64,000 nucleotides of DNA from an uncultured Acidimicrobiales bacterium (GTDB lineage Bacteria; Actinomycetota; Acidimicrobiia; Acidimicrobiales; Aldehydirespiratoraceae): the NCBI GenBank assembly GCA_951812975.1, contig CATOTC010000002.1:1-64000 (forward strand), in the 5' to 3' direction. The position numbers were made by a program, and so were the translations under genes. Below the pieces are notes generated by a model. That model saw only the letters and a list, made by a program, of their open reading frames with translations. It was not told the origin of the DNA and did no database searches. The number at the start of each line of letters is the position of its first letter. Positions within the stretch are counted from its first letter, which is position 1. Positions 16,020-25,085 of the stretch are shown here, piece by piece.

Positions 16020-17528
16020 TCAGTCCAATCTCGCGAGTGTGGGTGCGAGATCGGGTTCTACGGAAACGAGTTTCCGCTTCCAAGTTGATCGCCTCGTTGA
16101 GGTCGACGAACCCGGGCGAAGAGTGAGCGCGAAGGCGCGCCTAACGGAGAAGTCGCCCTGGTGGCAGGCATGCTCCACAGCTCGTCCGGTCTTGTACGCC
16201 TTTGAAGAACCCCAAGCTCGTGCAGCCCATGCCTGGAGCGGAACGTGCGGCCTTAGCCGGGTGTCGGTAGCCAGTTCCTCCAAGAGTCTTCCGTGGTTCT
16301 TTCCAGTCTGGATATGACTCGCAACTCGGCATACCTGAAGCTGGCCTGCCAGTGATCTAGGCGAACAAGTTCCCGTTGCTTTTTCTACCAGCCAGTCTCG
16401 GTCTATCTTCCTCCGTGATTCTCTATTGGCTGTAAGAGCTAGCAGGTACTTTCCGACACTTAGCGGTATCTCATGCAACATGTTCGGGTGGTTGTAGAGA
16501 AGGTCGAGTCCGTTTGTGCTTTGTTGGAATCGAAGTGTTCCCAAAAAGAACTTGACGAGGGTCCAGTCAGGTTCGTCGTGGGCTAGCAACGACCGGATTT
16601 CTCGGGTTGCCATCTGAGGTGTGCGGTAACAGCTATAGCCCGAGACCAGGTAGGCAATATGCGCGTGCTGCATGGCTTGTTCAGCGTCATCGCCAACTCG
16701 CGAGTGAATCTCAACTTTTGAGCGGTTCACTTCAAGGCCGAGAGTAAAAACGTGAGCAGCATAGGCGTCGTAGACCTCTGGCCACTCGCCCTCAGACTGT
16801 AGGTACAACCAGCTATCGTCCATGTACCGAACATGACCCAACACGTGGTCAGCAATTGAGTCGTCCAACCCAAGTAGGGCGATGTTGCCGAGAATCCCTG
16901 ACGCCTCGGGACCAACGGGAAGACCCGAAGGCGCGCCGAGGAGGGGCAACTCGCAGAGGAACTCGTTAATCAGCCTTACGGCCCCATGAGGGGCACCCGT
17001 ATGCCCTAGCACTGTTTCAAGGATTTGAGGCTTGATCGATGGGTAGTAACTCTGGATGTCGGAAACAGCCATCGCATTGCACCGTGGGTCGGACAGGAGT
17101 TGCTTGCCGCGCTCTAGTCGGCGTCGAAAGGCTTGTCGCACGTCTTCGACTGCCCAACCGGGAGACGTTTCGCGGAGTCGATAGCTGTACACATCTTGAC
17201 CTAGGGCCGCGTCCACGGCTGACGCAACTCTTCCCACGATGATTCGGTAGTAGAGTTCGTCGTAAGGGTTAAGCCAAGCCATCTTCCGCAATTCAGGCTT
17301 TCCAGGCTTCGAAAGCGGAAGGGTGTCAATTACGGAGGGGCACCGGCCGTTCGCTACACGGGAGACTAGACGCTGCCGTACCAACTCGGGAGCAGCGCCA
17401 AAGTCAGCCCAAGAATCAAGATCCGGAAGATCACGCTCACCCACCCAGTGCGCGCCAGCTCGTAGGTTCGCGGAGACTTCCTTCAGCGTCGGCAGATGTC
17501 CGCCATCACGAGAGCACACGGTGCGCAT
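16020..17528 (-). CDS. Reverse transcriptase, stand-alone, defence-type candidate
   Basis: 502 residues. Palm motifs are clear: motif A SDIQSYYPS at 156-164 with Asp157, motif B SGLPVGPEASGILGN at 201-215, and motif C YMDD at 235-238 giving the catalytic Asp pair. The N-terminal DTLPLSKPGKPELRKMAWLNPYDELYY fits the finger region of non-intron bacterial reverse transcriptases (read in parts); no maturase X domain or HNH is seen. Residues about 290-502 are a helix-rich tail (for example GRAVEHACHQGDFSVRRAFAL), as in AbiA/AbiK or unknown-group enzymes. I cannot assign the subgroup. G+C is clearly below flanking genes. A 414-base gap with hairpins lies upstream, then DUF2290 and helicase genes in the same direction. 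Confidence 0.9.
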   Translation of the reverse strand: MRTVCSRDGGHLPTLKEVSANLRAGAHWVGERDLPDLDSWADFGAAPELVRQRLVSRVANGRCPSVIDTLPLSKPGKPELRKMAWLNPYDELYYRIIVGRVASAVDAALGQDVYSYRLRETSPGWAVEDVRQAFRRRLERGKQLLSDPRCNAMAVSDIQSYYPSIKPQILETVLGHTGAPHGAVRLINEFLCELPLLGAPSGLPVGPEASGILGNIALLGLDDSIADHVLGHVRYMDDSWLYLQSEGEWPEVYDAYAAHVFTLGLEVNRSKVEIHSRVGDDAEQAMQHAHIAYLVSGYSCYRTPQMATREIRSLLAHDEPDWTLVKFFLGTLRFQQSTNGLDLLYNHPNMLHEIPLSVGKYLLALTANRESRRKIDRDWLVEKATGTCSPRSLAGQLQVCRVASHIQTGKNHGRLLEELATDTRLRPHVPLQAWAARAWGSSKAYKTGRAVEHACHQGDFSVRRAFALTLRPGSSTSTRRSTWKRKLVSVEPDLAPTLARLD

Positions 17529-17544
17529 GGTTCAACTTACCTTG

Positions 17545-17564
17545 TAATTACTTCGATGTAATTA
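17545..17564. repeat. Inverted repeat TAATTAC/GTAATTA upstream of the reverse transcriptase
   Basis: A perfect 7-bp inverted repeat with a six-base spacer TTCGAT, 17 bases before the reverse transcriptase start. It is strikingly AT-rich for this genome. It may be an operator for a dimeric regulator or a weak hairpin in the leader. Confidence 0.6.
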
Positions 17565-17686
17565 GAGACCCACGGTGCCTCCGATCTGTAACCTCCGAAG
17601 TGTCGAGAGTTGTTGGTATGACTGAGAGAATCCACCAGGACCTGCTCGCAGTGTTCCCACGCGCCGGGCAGAAGATGGGGCCAATG

Positions 17687-17725
17687 CCCTGCACGCGTAG
17701 CACGAAAAAGAGACGGCGTGCAGGG
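17687..17725. repeat. Perfect 10-bp stem, CCCTGCACGC/GCGTGCAGGG, 19-base loop
   Basis: Both arms match exactly. It is not followed by a T run on either strand, so it is not a standard terminator. It sits in the middle of the gap between the DUF2290 and reverse transcriptase genes and is the strongest candidate for a structured RNA element there. Confidence 0.65.
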
Positions 17726-17942
17726 GGACAGTTATGGTCCGCCATACGCGTTCGTGCCGACCAGCCTCCGCAGGGCGACTGCGAGTTGCATGTCCCGATT
17801 GGACTGCCCGCGGTTGCTCCCATAACAAGTGGACCACAAACAGGGGTCCGGTCACAACCGCATTGACTATGACACTCTTCCGTAAGCTCAAGGGAAATCT
17901 GGCATGCCGAGAATCACTTCCTCCAACTCTCAGAGATCCCGT

Positions 17943-18632
17943 CTACCTTCCTATCGCTCCGCCAGTCGCCGTCGCGCGAATATCCCATGCGAAGTGAACC
18001 TGCCTACGTTCATCGTCTTCCAGAGAGGCCGGACCGATGTGGAGTGCATCTGCTGTCGCGAAGAAGGGAAGGTGGACGGCAAAGAGATGCCTGTGAAAGT
18101 GACGAAAGATGAAGTCGAGAAACCGCATGACGTGAAGTGGTGCGAAGCAAGCGATGCGACAGTCGACACCGTTGATAGTGAAGTGGCTCGCAGGGTGACC
18201 ATGGACTGCGGCTTGACGGTCGAAGTCAAAGCGAACCGGCGAACGCAAGACTGCGTCCGAATCTCGGTAGAGTTCGACGATTTCGGCCAAGGGCTCCCCT
18301 TCCCTGAGTAGCGCGCGGTCGAGGTTGTAGGGGCACGGGAAGTAGGAGAGTCGATGCCGTGTGACATCGCCGTCTTCCACTTCGTAGGAGAGCTGGATGA
18401 TACTGCCGTCATAGAGAAGTGCTGAATAATCGCCGTTCTCTAGCCATGTCACATACTGATCAATCGTCGGGTGTTCGAAGCTCTCAATGAAAGCCCCTTC
18501 ACGACCGTGATGGTGCCAGGACACCACCGTCGGGCCCATGGAGACTTCAGTCGCGTACTGCGCTAGCTCCGCCTCAAGCAAATAGTCAAGCGCGTTGCGA
18601 ATCTGATTTCGAATGACGCTAACGGTAGTCAT
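17943..18632 (-). CDS. DUF2290 domain protein
   Basis: 229 residues spanning nearly the whole DUF2290 family: SALLYDGSIIQLSYEV, HRLSYFPCPYNLD, LRSPVRFDFDRQA and HPASHFTINGVDCRI are the conserved blocks as I remember them, followed by MRFLDFIFRHFH. No catalytic function is established for the family. Its start overlaps the end of the helicase gene by 14 bases, so the two are translated together. That coupling and the neighbouring reverse transcriptase suggest a role in a nucleic-acid-directed module, possibly phage defence; this is inference. Confidence 0.78.
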   Translation of the reverse strand: MTTVSVIRNQIRNALDYLLEAELAQYATEVSMGPTVVSWHHHGREGAFIESFEHPTIDQYVTWLENGDYSALLYDGSIIQLSYEVEDGDVTRHRLSYFPCPYNLDRALLREGEPLAEIVELYRDSDAVLRSPVRFDFDRQAAVHGHPASHFTINGVDCRIACFAPLHVMRFLDFIFRHFHRHLFAVHLPFFATADALHIGPASLEDDERRQVHFAWDIRATATGGAIGR

Positions 18633-20769
18633 CTGGGGAGTCAGTTCTGAGGCTGTGGATCAGCTTGGTCCGAAGCGCTGGTGGCAGGTCCAGCAGATCC
18701 AACTCTCCCCGCTCGTACGCCTCAAGGAACACAGAGAGGCCCTCGGTCGCTTTCCGCAGCGATTCCTCGACCCCCTCAGGTCGATCCCGATGAAGGTGTC
18801 GTAGCTTCGCCAACTCGCTGCTTGTCGGAATAGTGAAGCCTAGCTTAAACCCCTTGGAGCAGACGGTTTCGACCTCTCGCACAATCGGATCCATCTGAGA
18901 TCCCCAGCCGGTGATGCGGATCCAGGCGCGACTTCGCGTGATGGCCGTGAAGAGGCTGTTTCTCCTTGTGACTACGTTGAACTGCTCAGCCGCGTGCTGG
19001 CTATCAACCGCGTATACCATCGGTGCCTCGTTGCCCTTAGCGCGGTAGATGTGAGCTATTGCGACGGAGTCAGGCTGGAACACCACGTCAGCGCTTGTGT
19101 TGACTCCTACAAGGTGTGACTGGACGCCTCGACGGCTGAGATGCCGCATCAGGTGCGGAGCGCGGGACTTCGCCGTGTAGGAGTCAGGAAGAACGATGAG
19201 GATGTCGTCCGGCTCAAGTTCATCATCAGTCAAGTTGCGGCCAATCTCGCTCGCGATCCACGCGTCGTGCTCGTCTCGCGTCGAGAACGACCGAACCACG
19301 ACCGAGTCCTGCGCTACGAGCAGTCTTGGGAAGTATGACGGGTAGCTCGTGTTCGAACGCTCCAATGTCACCGGCGACCCCCAAGACAGGTGCCCATGCA
19401 CGACGTTGTAGCCGACATCTCGCCAGAGGGCTGGCTCGTCGGGGTGTTGAAGCAGCCCTTCTTCTCGGTAAACACCGACACCAAGCGCGTGGGCGGTCGC
19501 CAAAGCCCAAGGAGTGTTTCGATAGCAGACCGGAAGGATGATGTCGCGCTTGGGTTCTCCATCGGCCGAGGCAAGGCTGATCAAGTTCTCGCCTTTTGGA
19601 CCGGTACCAAACAGTTCGTCTGTGGTGGGCATGGCTGCTTCCGAAAGTTTCTGTAACTCGTCGTAACCCCAGACAATCCGCTTCGGGTCTTTGGCAAACA
19701 GGTACACGAGCTGGAAAAACTCCGCTGGTAGATCCTGCGCTTCGTCGATCAGCACTGCGTCGAATATCGGTCGAACGTCATGTGAGCGGGCGACTTCGAG
19801 AAGTTCGCGGCATGCACCTGCAAATGCCCCATCCATCCCGTACTTACCCCTCGCGTACGACCAGTTCCTCGCTGGCTCGCCAAGCGCAGACGCGATCAAG
19901 CTGTACACACCGGCACGGGCATTCGACCCCCATGAGTGCACGATTCGGAGCCGACTCTCATCGGGCGTGTCGTTCGTGTGCTCGAATGTGAATCGAGTCA
20001 CCAAGTCGTTGATCTGCTGGTACAAGGCGCGGGAGTGGAAGGTCAGCGCAATGTGCCAGTCGGGATGTTGCGAGTGCCAATAGGCGGCCTTCAACGCTAA
20101 AACGACTGTCTTGCCCGATCCAGCGAGTCCGCGAATTCGCTGTGGCCCCTCTGGACTCTCGATCGCCGCGGCCTTTTGCCATCGATCGAGGTTCGCGATC
20201 CCACTCTCGATCTCCTTGAGTATGGCGCCCCGAGAACCGTCCCTTGTGACCAAGCTGCGCTTTTTCGCTGGCTTGATGGTCGTGACCCGCTGCAACGCTG
20301 CCTGTAGGTTTCTCTCAAGCTCCTCGCTCATCGGTGAGAGGAGCCCCACCCAGTCCCGAACGGTTTCCATCGAACCGTAGAATCCCTCAAGTTCACTTGG
20401 TGCCTCAGTGGGAGGAGTGCTGGCGAACACTGTGGCCGTTTCGGGGTGTATCGCCACGCGCCGCCCTTTCCGAAGCCCTTCGTGGCGACTCAGGTGGCTC
20501 TCAAGGATCGCGAACAAGCGATCCTGTTCAACGATGAAATCAGTCCACTCCTCGTCGCAAGTTGGCAACGAATCGGCCAAGAGGAACGCGACCATTCCGT
20601 GCGCTCGACTCACCAACAGAGCGTCTACCTCAACACGCTCGTCTGCGGTCGCAAGCACCGGGTAACCCAGATAGACAGTTCCTTCGTCAACGACCTGTTG
20701 CAGCTGCTCTACTAATTCTTGGGCGATCATTCGATTCCGGCTCTCGCCGTACACAACTTCAAGTGACAT
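18619..20769 (-). CDS. Superfamily 1 (UvrD/DUF2075-like) helicase with N-terminal nuclease-like region
   Basis: 716 residues from ATG 20769, which has AAGGA upstream; a GTG at 20805 would add 12 residues. Walker A GLAGSGKT is at about 214-221 and Walker B VLIDEAQD at about 339-346. Later helicase motifs are seen in KRIVWGYDELQKL, VAIAHIYRAKGNEAPM and SLFTAITRSRAW. The first 70 residues resemble a NERD-type start (VEVDALLVSRAHGMVAFLL) but lack the usual E-x-K, so nuclease activity is doubtful. It heads an operon with the DUF2290 gene. ATP-driven DNA or RNA unwinding is expected from the motifs. Confidence 0.85.
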   Translation of the reverse strand: MSLEVVYGESRNRMIAQELVEQLQQVVDEGTVYLGYPVLATADERVEVDALLVSRAHGMVAFLLADSLPTCDEEWTDFIVEQDRLFAILESHLSRHEGLRKGRRVAIHPETATVFASTPPTEAPSELEGFYGSMETVRDWVGLLSPMSEELERNLQAALQRVTTIKPAKKRSLVTRDGSRGAILKEIESGIANLDRWQKAAAIESPEGPQRIRGLAGSGKTVVLALKAAYWHSQHPDWHIALTFHSRALYQQINDLVTRFTFEHTNDTPDESRLRIVHSWGSNARAGVYSLIASALGEPARNWSYARGKYGMDGAFAGACRELLEVARSHDVRPIFDAVLIDEAQDLPAEFFQLVYLFAKDPKRIVWGYDELQKLSEAAMPTTDELFGTGPKGENLISLASADGEPKRDIILPVCYRNTPWALATAHALGVGVYREEGLLQHPDEPALWRDVGYNVVHGHLSWGSPVTLERSNTSYPSYFPRLLVAQDSVVVRSFSTRDEHDAWIASEIGRNLTDDELEPDDILIVLPDSYTAKSRAPHLMRHLSRRGVQSHLVGVNTSADVVFQPDSVAIAHIYRAKGNEAPMVYAVDSQHAAEQFNVVTRRNSLFTAITRSRAWIRITGWGSQMDPIVREVETVCSKGFKLGFTIPTSSELAKLRHLHRDRPEGVEESLRKATEGLSVFLEAYERGELDLLDLPPALRTKLIHSLRTDSPDDYR

Positions 20770-20907
20770 GTCTTGGATCCTTCGCCGGGGAGCTACCTCG
20801 GCCACACTATGGCGGGCGCGTCAGATCTCGCTAGTGAAATCTTTGGGATTCTCCCGCCAATCGCAGAGCTAGCACCAAAGAAGCTCACCAAGTTCCGACA
20901 GTTCGCT

Positions 20908-22074
20908 CTAGAGGCGATCGAATGCCTGCTCTAGGTCGCCGAGGAGGTCGTCGAGGGCCTCGAGGCCCACGCTGAGGCGAAGCAGGTCATCGGCCACTTC
21001 CAGAGGCGAACCCGCCGCTGATGCATGGGTCATCGCGCCGGGATGCTCGATCAGCGACTCAACCGCTCCCAGCGACTCAGCCAACACGAACACTTGAGTG
21101 CTCGCGGCCAGGCGCATCGCTGCATCCGCTCCACCGGCAACCCGAAACGACACCATCCCGCCAAAGTCGCGCATCTGGCGAGCCGCGGTCTCATGGCCCG
21201 GGTGATCAGCAAGGCCCGGATAGAACACTTCAACCACCTCAGGCCTGCTGGTCAAGAACTCGGCCACGGCGCGGGCGCTGTCACAATGACGATCCATCCG
21301 CACAGCCAGCGTCTTGAGGCCGCGCAAGGTGAGGTAGTTGTCGAACGGGCTGCCGACCGCACCCACTGCCTTCTGCAGAAACTCGAGTTGTTCAGCAAGC
21401 TCGGTGTCGTTCAGCGCCAAGAACCCGCCGACCACGTCTGAGTGACCACCGCAGTACTTGGTGGTCGAGTGGACCACCACATCGGCACCGAGCGTCAACG
21501 GCTGCTGCAGGTACGGAGTGGCGAACGTATTGTCGACAACCAGCCTCGCACCGATGCTGTGTGTGACTTCGGCAACCGCAGCAATGTCGATCACGGTCAG
21601 CGAGGGGTTGGTGGGCGTCTCCACCCACACGACCTTCGTCGCCGGCGGCATTGCCTCACGCAACCCGGCCAAGTCGGTCAAGTCAACCGCAGACCAGGTG
21701 ATGCCCATCGGGACCAGCACATGCGCGATCAGACGGAACGTCCCGCCGTAGGCATCGTCGCCCAACACAATGTGATCGCCCGGAACCAGAGTGCGCAAAA
21801 AAGTGTCTTCAGCGGCCATTCCGGAAGCGAAAGCCAACCCGTGATCGGCTGCTTCAAGCGATGCGAGGCACTCCTGCAGCGCCGTGCGAGTCGGGTTCGA
21901 GACCCGGGCATACAAGTAACCCCGGTTCACACCGACTTCCTCCTGCACGAAGGTCGTCGCCAGCGAGATCGGCGTGACCACCGCCCCGCTGCTCACATCG
22001 TGGGGCTGTCCAGCGCGAATGGCCCGGGTCTCAAAACCCCAGGCTTGCGCGTCGGCAAAGATATCGTCAGCCAC
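20908..22074 (-). CDS. Cystathionine gamma-lyase/gamma-synthase family PLP enzyme
   Basis: About 388 residues from GTG 22074 (ADDIFADAQAWGFETRAI), preceded by GAAAGG. The frame is open upstream but that part lies inside the cystathionine beta-synthase gene in another frame. Family motifs include SNPTRTALQECLASLE, WVETPTNPSL, VDNTFATPYLQ and the PLP lysine in HSTTKYCGGHSD. It ends with the usual SVGLEALDDLL. Its start overlaps the beta-synthase gene by 8 bases, so the pair most likely runs reverse transsulfuration, homocysteine to cysteine; a gamma-synthase role is the alternative. Confidence 0.93.
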   Translation of the reverse strand: MADDIFADAQAWGFETRAIRAGQPHDVSSGAVVTPISLATTFVQEEVGVNRGYLYARVSNPTRTALQECLASLEAADHGLAFASGMAAEDTFLRTLVPGDHIVLGDDAYGGTFRLIAHVLVPMGITWSAVDLTDLAGLREAMPPATKVVWVETPTNPSLTVIDIAAVAEVTHSIGARLVVDNTFATPYLQQPLTLGADVVVHSTTKYCGGHSDVVGGFLALNDTELAEQLEFLQKAVGAVGSPFDNYLTLRGLKTLAVRMDRHCDSARAVAEFLTSRPEVVEVFYPGLADHPGHETAARQMRDFGGMVSFRVAGGADAAMRLAASTQVFVLAESLGAVESLIEHPGAMTHASAAGSPLEVADDLLRLSVGLEALDDLLGDLEQAFDRL

Positions 22075-23440
22075 CAGAGTCACCTTTCGACAGGAACGAC
22101 AGCACATCGCTCGAAGAGACCACCGCACGGGGTCGCCCACCATCGAGCACCAGCAACGCCGAACACGACTCCAACATCTCGACCGCCAACGCGATCGGTT
22201 GTCCCGAACCGACCGTGCGCAGCTTCGGACCCATGATGTCCTCGACCGTCTTGTCGAGCACCGCATCGTTGCCGAAGGCGAGATCCATGATTCGCAGCTC
22301 ACTGACCGACCCCATCACCTCGGCGTTGGCCAGCGGCATCTCACCCTTGGCCACCGGCAGCTGCGAGACCCCATGATCACCCATCATCTGCACTGCGTCG
22401 CTGACCGTGGCGTCGGGCTGCAAATAGAGCAGATCCGGAACGTCTTCACGGCGCGAGTCGAGAACATCGGCGACCACCGGTCCCGATCCCCGCAAGAACC
22501 CGAACCCGGCCATCCACTCATCGTTGAAGACGGTGCTCAAATAGAGCCGCCCGTTGTCGGGCAACAGCACGACCACCAGATCGTCGGGGCCGCACTCACG
22601 GGCCACCTGGACCGCAGCATTCACCGCGGTGCCACAGGACCCTCCGATCAACAGCCCTTCGGACTCGGTCACCTCACGAGCGGTCAGAAAGGAGTCCCGG
22701 TCGCTGACCGCGATGGTGCGGTCGATGATCGAGACGTCGTAGGTGTCGGGGAAGAAGTCCTCGCCGATCCCCTCAACGAGATAGGGACGACCGCTGCCCC
22801 CCGAATACACCGACCCCTCCGGGTCGGCCGCGATGATCTGCACGTCGGGGTTTCGGTCCTTCAGGTACCGGCCGACACCGGTGAGCGTTCCACCGGTCCC
22901 TGCGCCCGCGACGAAGTGGGTGATCCTGCCGTCGGTCTGGCGCCACAACTCAGGCCCTGTCGTCTCCAAGTGGGCTTGAGGGTTGGCGAGATTGTGGTAC
23001 TGGTTGGGCCGGAACGCTCCAGGGATCTCCTTCACCAGCCGCTCGGCCGTGGAGTAGTAGGAGGCCGGGTCATCAGGAGCGACAGCGACCGGGCAGATCA
23101 CAACCTCCGCGCCGTAGGCCCGGAGCAGATCGACTTTCTCCGCCCCCACTTTGCTGGTCACTACGAAGATGCAGCGGTAGCCGCGCTGGGCTGCTACGAT
23201 CGCGAGCCCTATACCGGTGTTGCCCGAAGTCGGCTCGACGATGGTGCCGCCCGGCTCGAGCAGACCCTCCCGTTCAGCAGCGTCGATCATGGCGATCGCA
23301 GGGCGGTCCTTTGAACTGCCCCCGGGGTTCACCGCCTCAATCTTGGCCACGACCGGACACGGCAGGTCCTCGCTGATACGTCGAAGCTTGACAAGGGGGG
23401 TGTTGCCAACCAAGTCAAGCACCGAGTCGTGAATCTCCAT
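22067..23440 (-). CDS. cbs: Cystathionine beta-synthase with C-terminal CBS domains
   Basis: 457 residues from ATG 23440 with AAGGAA upstream. The fold type II PLP domain has the lysine in NPGGSSKDRPA (Lys44), the phosphate loop EPTSGNTGIG at about 68-77, and GAGTGGTLTGVGRYLK. Residues about 335-457 are two CBS modules (DATVSDAVQMMGDHGVSQLPV and the segment ending VVSSSDVLSFLSK), which in other family members sense adenosyl compounds. It condenses homocysteine with serine. It is co-translated with the following gamma-lyase gene. A 132-base divergent region separates it from a CoA-transferase gene. Confidence 0.94.
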   Translation of the reverse strand: MEIHDSVLDLVGNTPLVKLRRISEDLPCPVVAKIEAVNPGGSSKDRPAIAMIDAAEREGLLEPGGTIVEPTSGNTGIGLAIVAAQRGYRCIFVVTSKVGAEKVDLLRAYGAEVVICPVAVAPDDPASYYSTAERLVKEIPGAFRPNQYHNLANPQAHLETTGPELWRQTDGRITHFVAGAGTGGTLTGVGRYLKDRNPDVQIIAADPEGSVYSGGSGRPYLVEGIGEDFFPDTYDVSIIDRTIAVSDRDSFLTAREVTESEGLLIGGSCGTAVNAAVQVARECGPDDLVVVLLPDNGRLYLSTVFNDEWMAGFGFLRGSGPVVADVLDSRREDVPDLLYLQPDATVSDAVQMMGDHGVSQLPVAKGEMPLANAEVMGSVSELRIMDLAFGNDAVLDKTVEDIMGPKLRTVGSGQPIALAVEMLESCSALLVLDGGRPRAVVSSSDVLSFLSKGDSGG

Positions 23441-23572
23441 CGCAGTTCCTTGAATTTGTGACGGTAGCCGTATTGTGGCATCAACTCTTGGTGCCGGCGG
23501 ACTCAACCAGCGTATGCCCCTTGAGTTCCATCACGATAGTTTCTGATCGCTTGCCAACATGGAGAGGTGAAA

Positions 23573-24838
23573 ATGTCTGACAAGGGAGCGTCTGACAAGG
23601 GAGCGTCTGACAAACCGGGGTTGCTCTCGGGCGTGCGCGTGATCGAGTCGAGCCTGCTGGGGCCCGGACATGTGGCAACGTTCCTCGCCGATCTCGGCGC
23701 CGACGTGATCAAAGTCGAGTCTCCGGCCGGTGACTACATCCGTGCGATGACCTGGCCCATCGTCAACGGCGTGTCGCTGCTGCACCTGCATACTCATCGG
23801 GGCAAACGGAGCGTGACGCTCAATTTGAAGACCGTAGAGGGCAAACAGCTCTACCGCGACCTGGTAGCCACCGCGGACGTGGTGTTGGAGGCCATGCGGC
23901 CCGGCACCCTGGCCCGCCTGGGGCTCGGGTATGAAGACCTGAAGGCGGTCAACCCGAAGATCATTTTCGCCACGCTCTCGGGTTACGGATCAACCGGCCC
24001 GTACCGGGACATGCCAAGCCACGGCATCGCATACGACACCTGGTCGGGCATAGTCCAGCCGGTCACCGACGACGAAGGGTTCACCCGCATCCCTCCCACG
24101 ATGCCCAATGTGGGGATCAACGTCGGCCCGATGGTGGCGGCTATGGCGATACTGGCCGGCATCATCTCCGCTCGTGAGACCGGTGAGGGATGCTCAATGG
24201 AGATGGCCCAGTCAGACGCCGCCGCCTACATGGACTGGTACCGGATCGAGTCCGAAAGGGCATACCTGCGGCCCGAAGACGAAGTCACCGGCAACCCGTC
24301 AGACGACTACGTGCGCCGCCCCGCCGGTCTGGCCGGCATGTGGGAGGGCGTTCGCTACCAGATGTACGAGTCGACCGACGGCCATGTCCTGTTCATGGCT
24401 TCTGAACAGGCATTCTGGAAAAACTTCTGTGCAGGGGTCGAGCGCATGGACCTGTTCGAGCGCTGGCCGGGCTCGACCTATGCCGATCATGCGCGGGGCA
24501 ACACCGAACTGCAGCGTGAACTCCAGGGAATCTTCAAGACTCGCAGCAGCCGGGAGTGGCTCGATTTCGCCAACGAGCACAACACGACGATCGCCCCGGT
24601 CAACACGCCGGCCAACATCGGCGACGACCCGCAGTTCCAGGCCCGCATGGGTTTCTACCCGACCGAGGAACTCGGCTGCGAGCAGTTGCCGCTGCCGGTG
24701 TTCGTCGACGGCGAGGCGCTCCCCTGCCCGACGATGGCACCCACCGTCGGCGAACACAACGACGACGTGATGGCCACGGTGCTCGACAAGTCCCCCGCCG
24801 AGATCGCCGCTCTTCGAGACGCAGGCGCCTTCGGCTGA
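23573..24838 (+). CDS. Family III CoA-transferase (CaiB/BaiF type)
   Basis: 421 residues from ATG 23573, with GGAGAGG five bases upstream. After a low-complexity start made of SDKGA repeats (15-bp units), the family start GLLSGVRVIESSLLGPG follows, then LADLGADVIKVESPAGD, and the RSVTLNLKT and LARLGLGYEDLKAVNPKIIFATLSGYG blocks. The catalytic Asp of this family lies in the later QSDAAAYMD region. Such enzymes move CoA between carboxylic acids. Substrate unknown. Confidence 0.93.
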   Translation: MSDKGASDKGASDKPGLLSGVRVIESSLLGPGHVATFLADLGADVIKVESPAGDYIRAMTWPIVNGVSLLHLHTHRGKRSVTLNLKTVEGKQLYRDLVATADVVLEAMRPGTLARLGLGYEDLKAVNPKIIFATLSGYGSTGPYRDMPSHGIAYDTWSGIVQPVTDDEGFTRIPPTMPNVGINVGPMVAAMAILAGIISARETGEGCSMEMAQSDAAAYMDWYRIESERAYLRPEDEVTGNPSDDYVRRPAGLAGMWEGVRYQMYESTDGHVLFMASEQAFWKNFCAGVERMDLFERWPGSTYADHARGNTELQRELQGIFKTRSSREWLDFANEHNTTIAPVNTPANIGDDPQFQARMGFYPTEELGCEQLPLPVFVDGEALPCPTMAPTVGEHNDDVMATVLDKSPAEIAALRDAGAFG

Positions 24839-24884
24839 CCGCGGCGGTCCTGACCGATCACTGTTCCGGGCGTACCCCGGTCAC

Positions 24885-25085
24885 TCAAGCACCGCCACTC
24901 AAGCACCGATTCGGCCGGTACTGTCTACGCAAGCACCGTCTCGACAAGCACCGTCAATCAACCACCGATTCGGCCGGCACTGTCTACGCAAGCACCGTCT
25001 CGACAAGCACCGTCTCGACAAGAACTGTCAATCAACCACCGATTCGGCCGGTACTGTCTACCCAAACACCGTCTAGACAAGCACC
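24885..25085. repeat. Tandem intergenic repeat, about three units of 60-85 bp
   Basis: The block ACCGATTCGGCCGGTACTG, then TCTACGCAAGCACCGTCTCG and ACAAGCACCGTC, recurs from about 24905, 24963 and 25038 with small internal duplications. It fills the space between the CoA-transferase stop and the hydratase stop (convergent genes). Its right edge supplies the last codons (STVLV) of the hydratase gene. Confidence 0.75.

Larger units (their letters stand above)
17529..17942. other. Structured intergenic region upstream of the reverse transcriptase, candidate ncRNA locus
   Basis: 414 bases with no credible protein gene. It holds two notable inverted repeats (17545-17564 and 17687-17725) and smaller ones such as GGACC...GGTCC near 17831-17849. 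Some defence reverse transcriptases and all retrons use an RNA encoded right next to the enzyme, so this gap is the place to look for a template or primer RNA. It also must contain the promoter for the reverse transcriptase if that gene is not read from the helicase operon. Confidence 0.45.

Noticed and set aside
17687-17725. Rho-independent terminator after DUF2290
   Set aside because: Strong stem but no T run on the minus strand after it; better seen as a structured RNA or operator.
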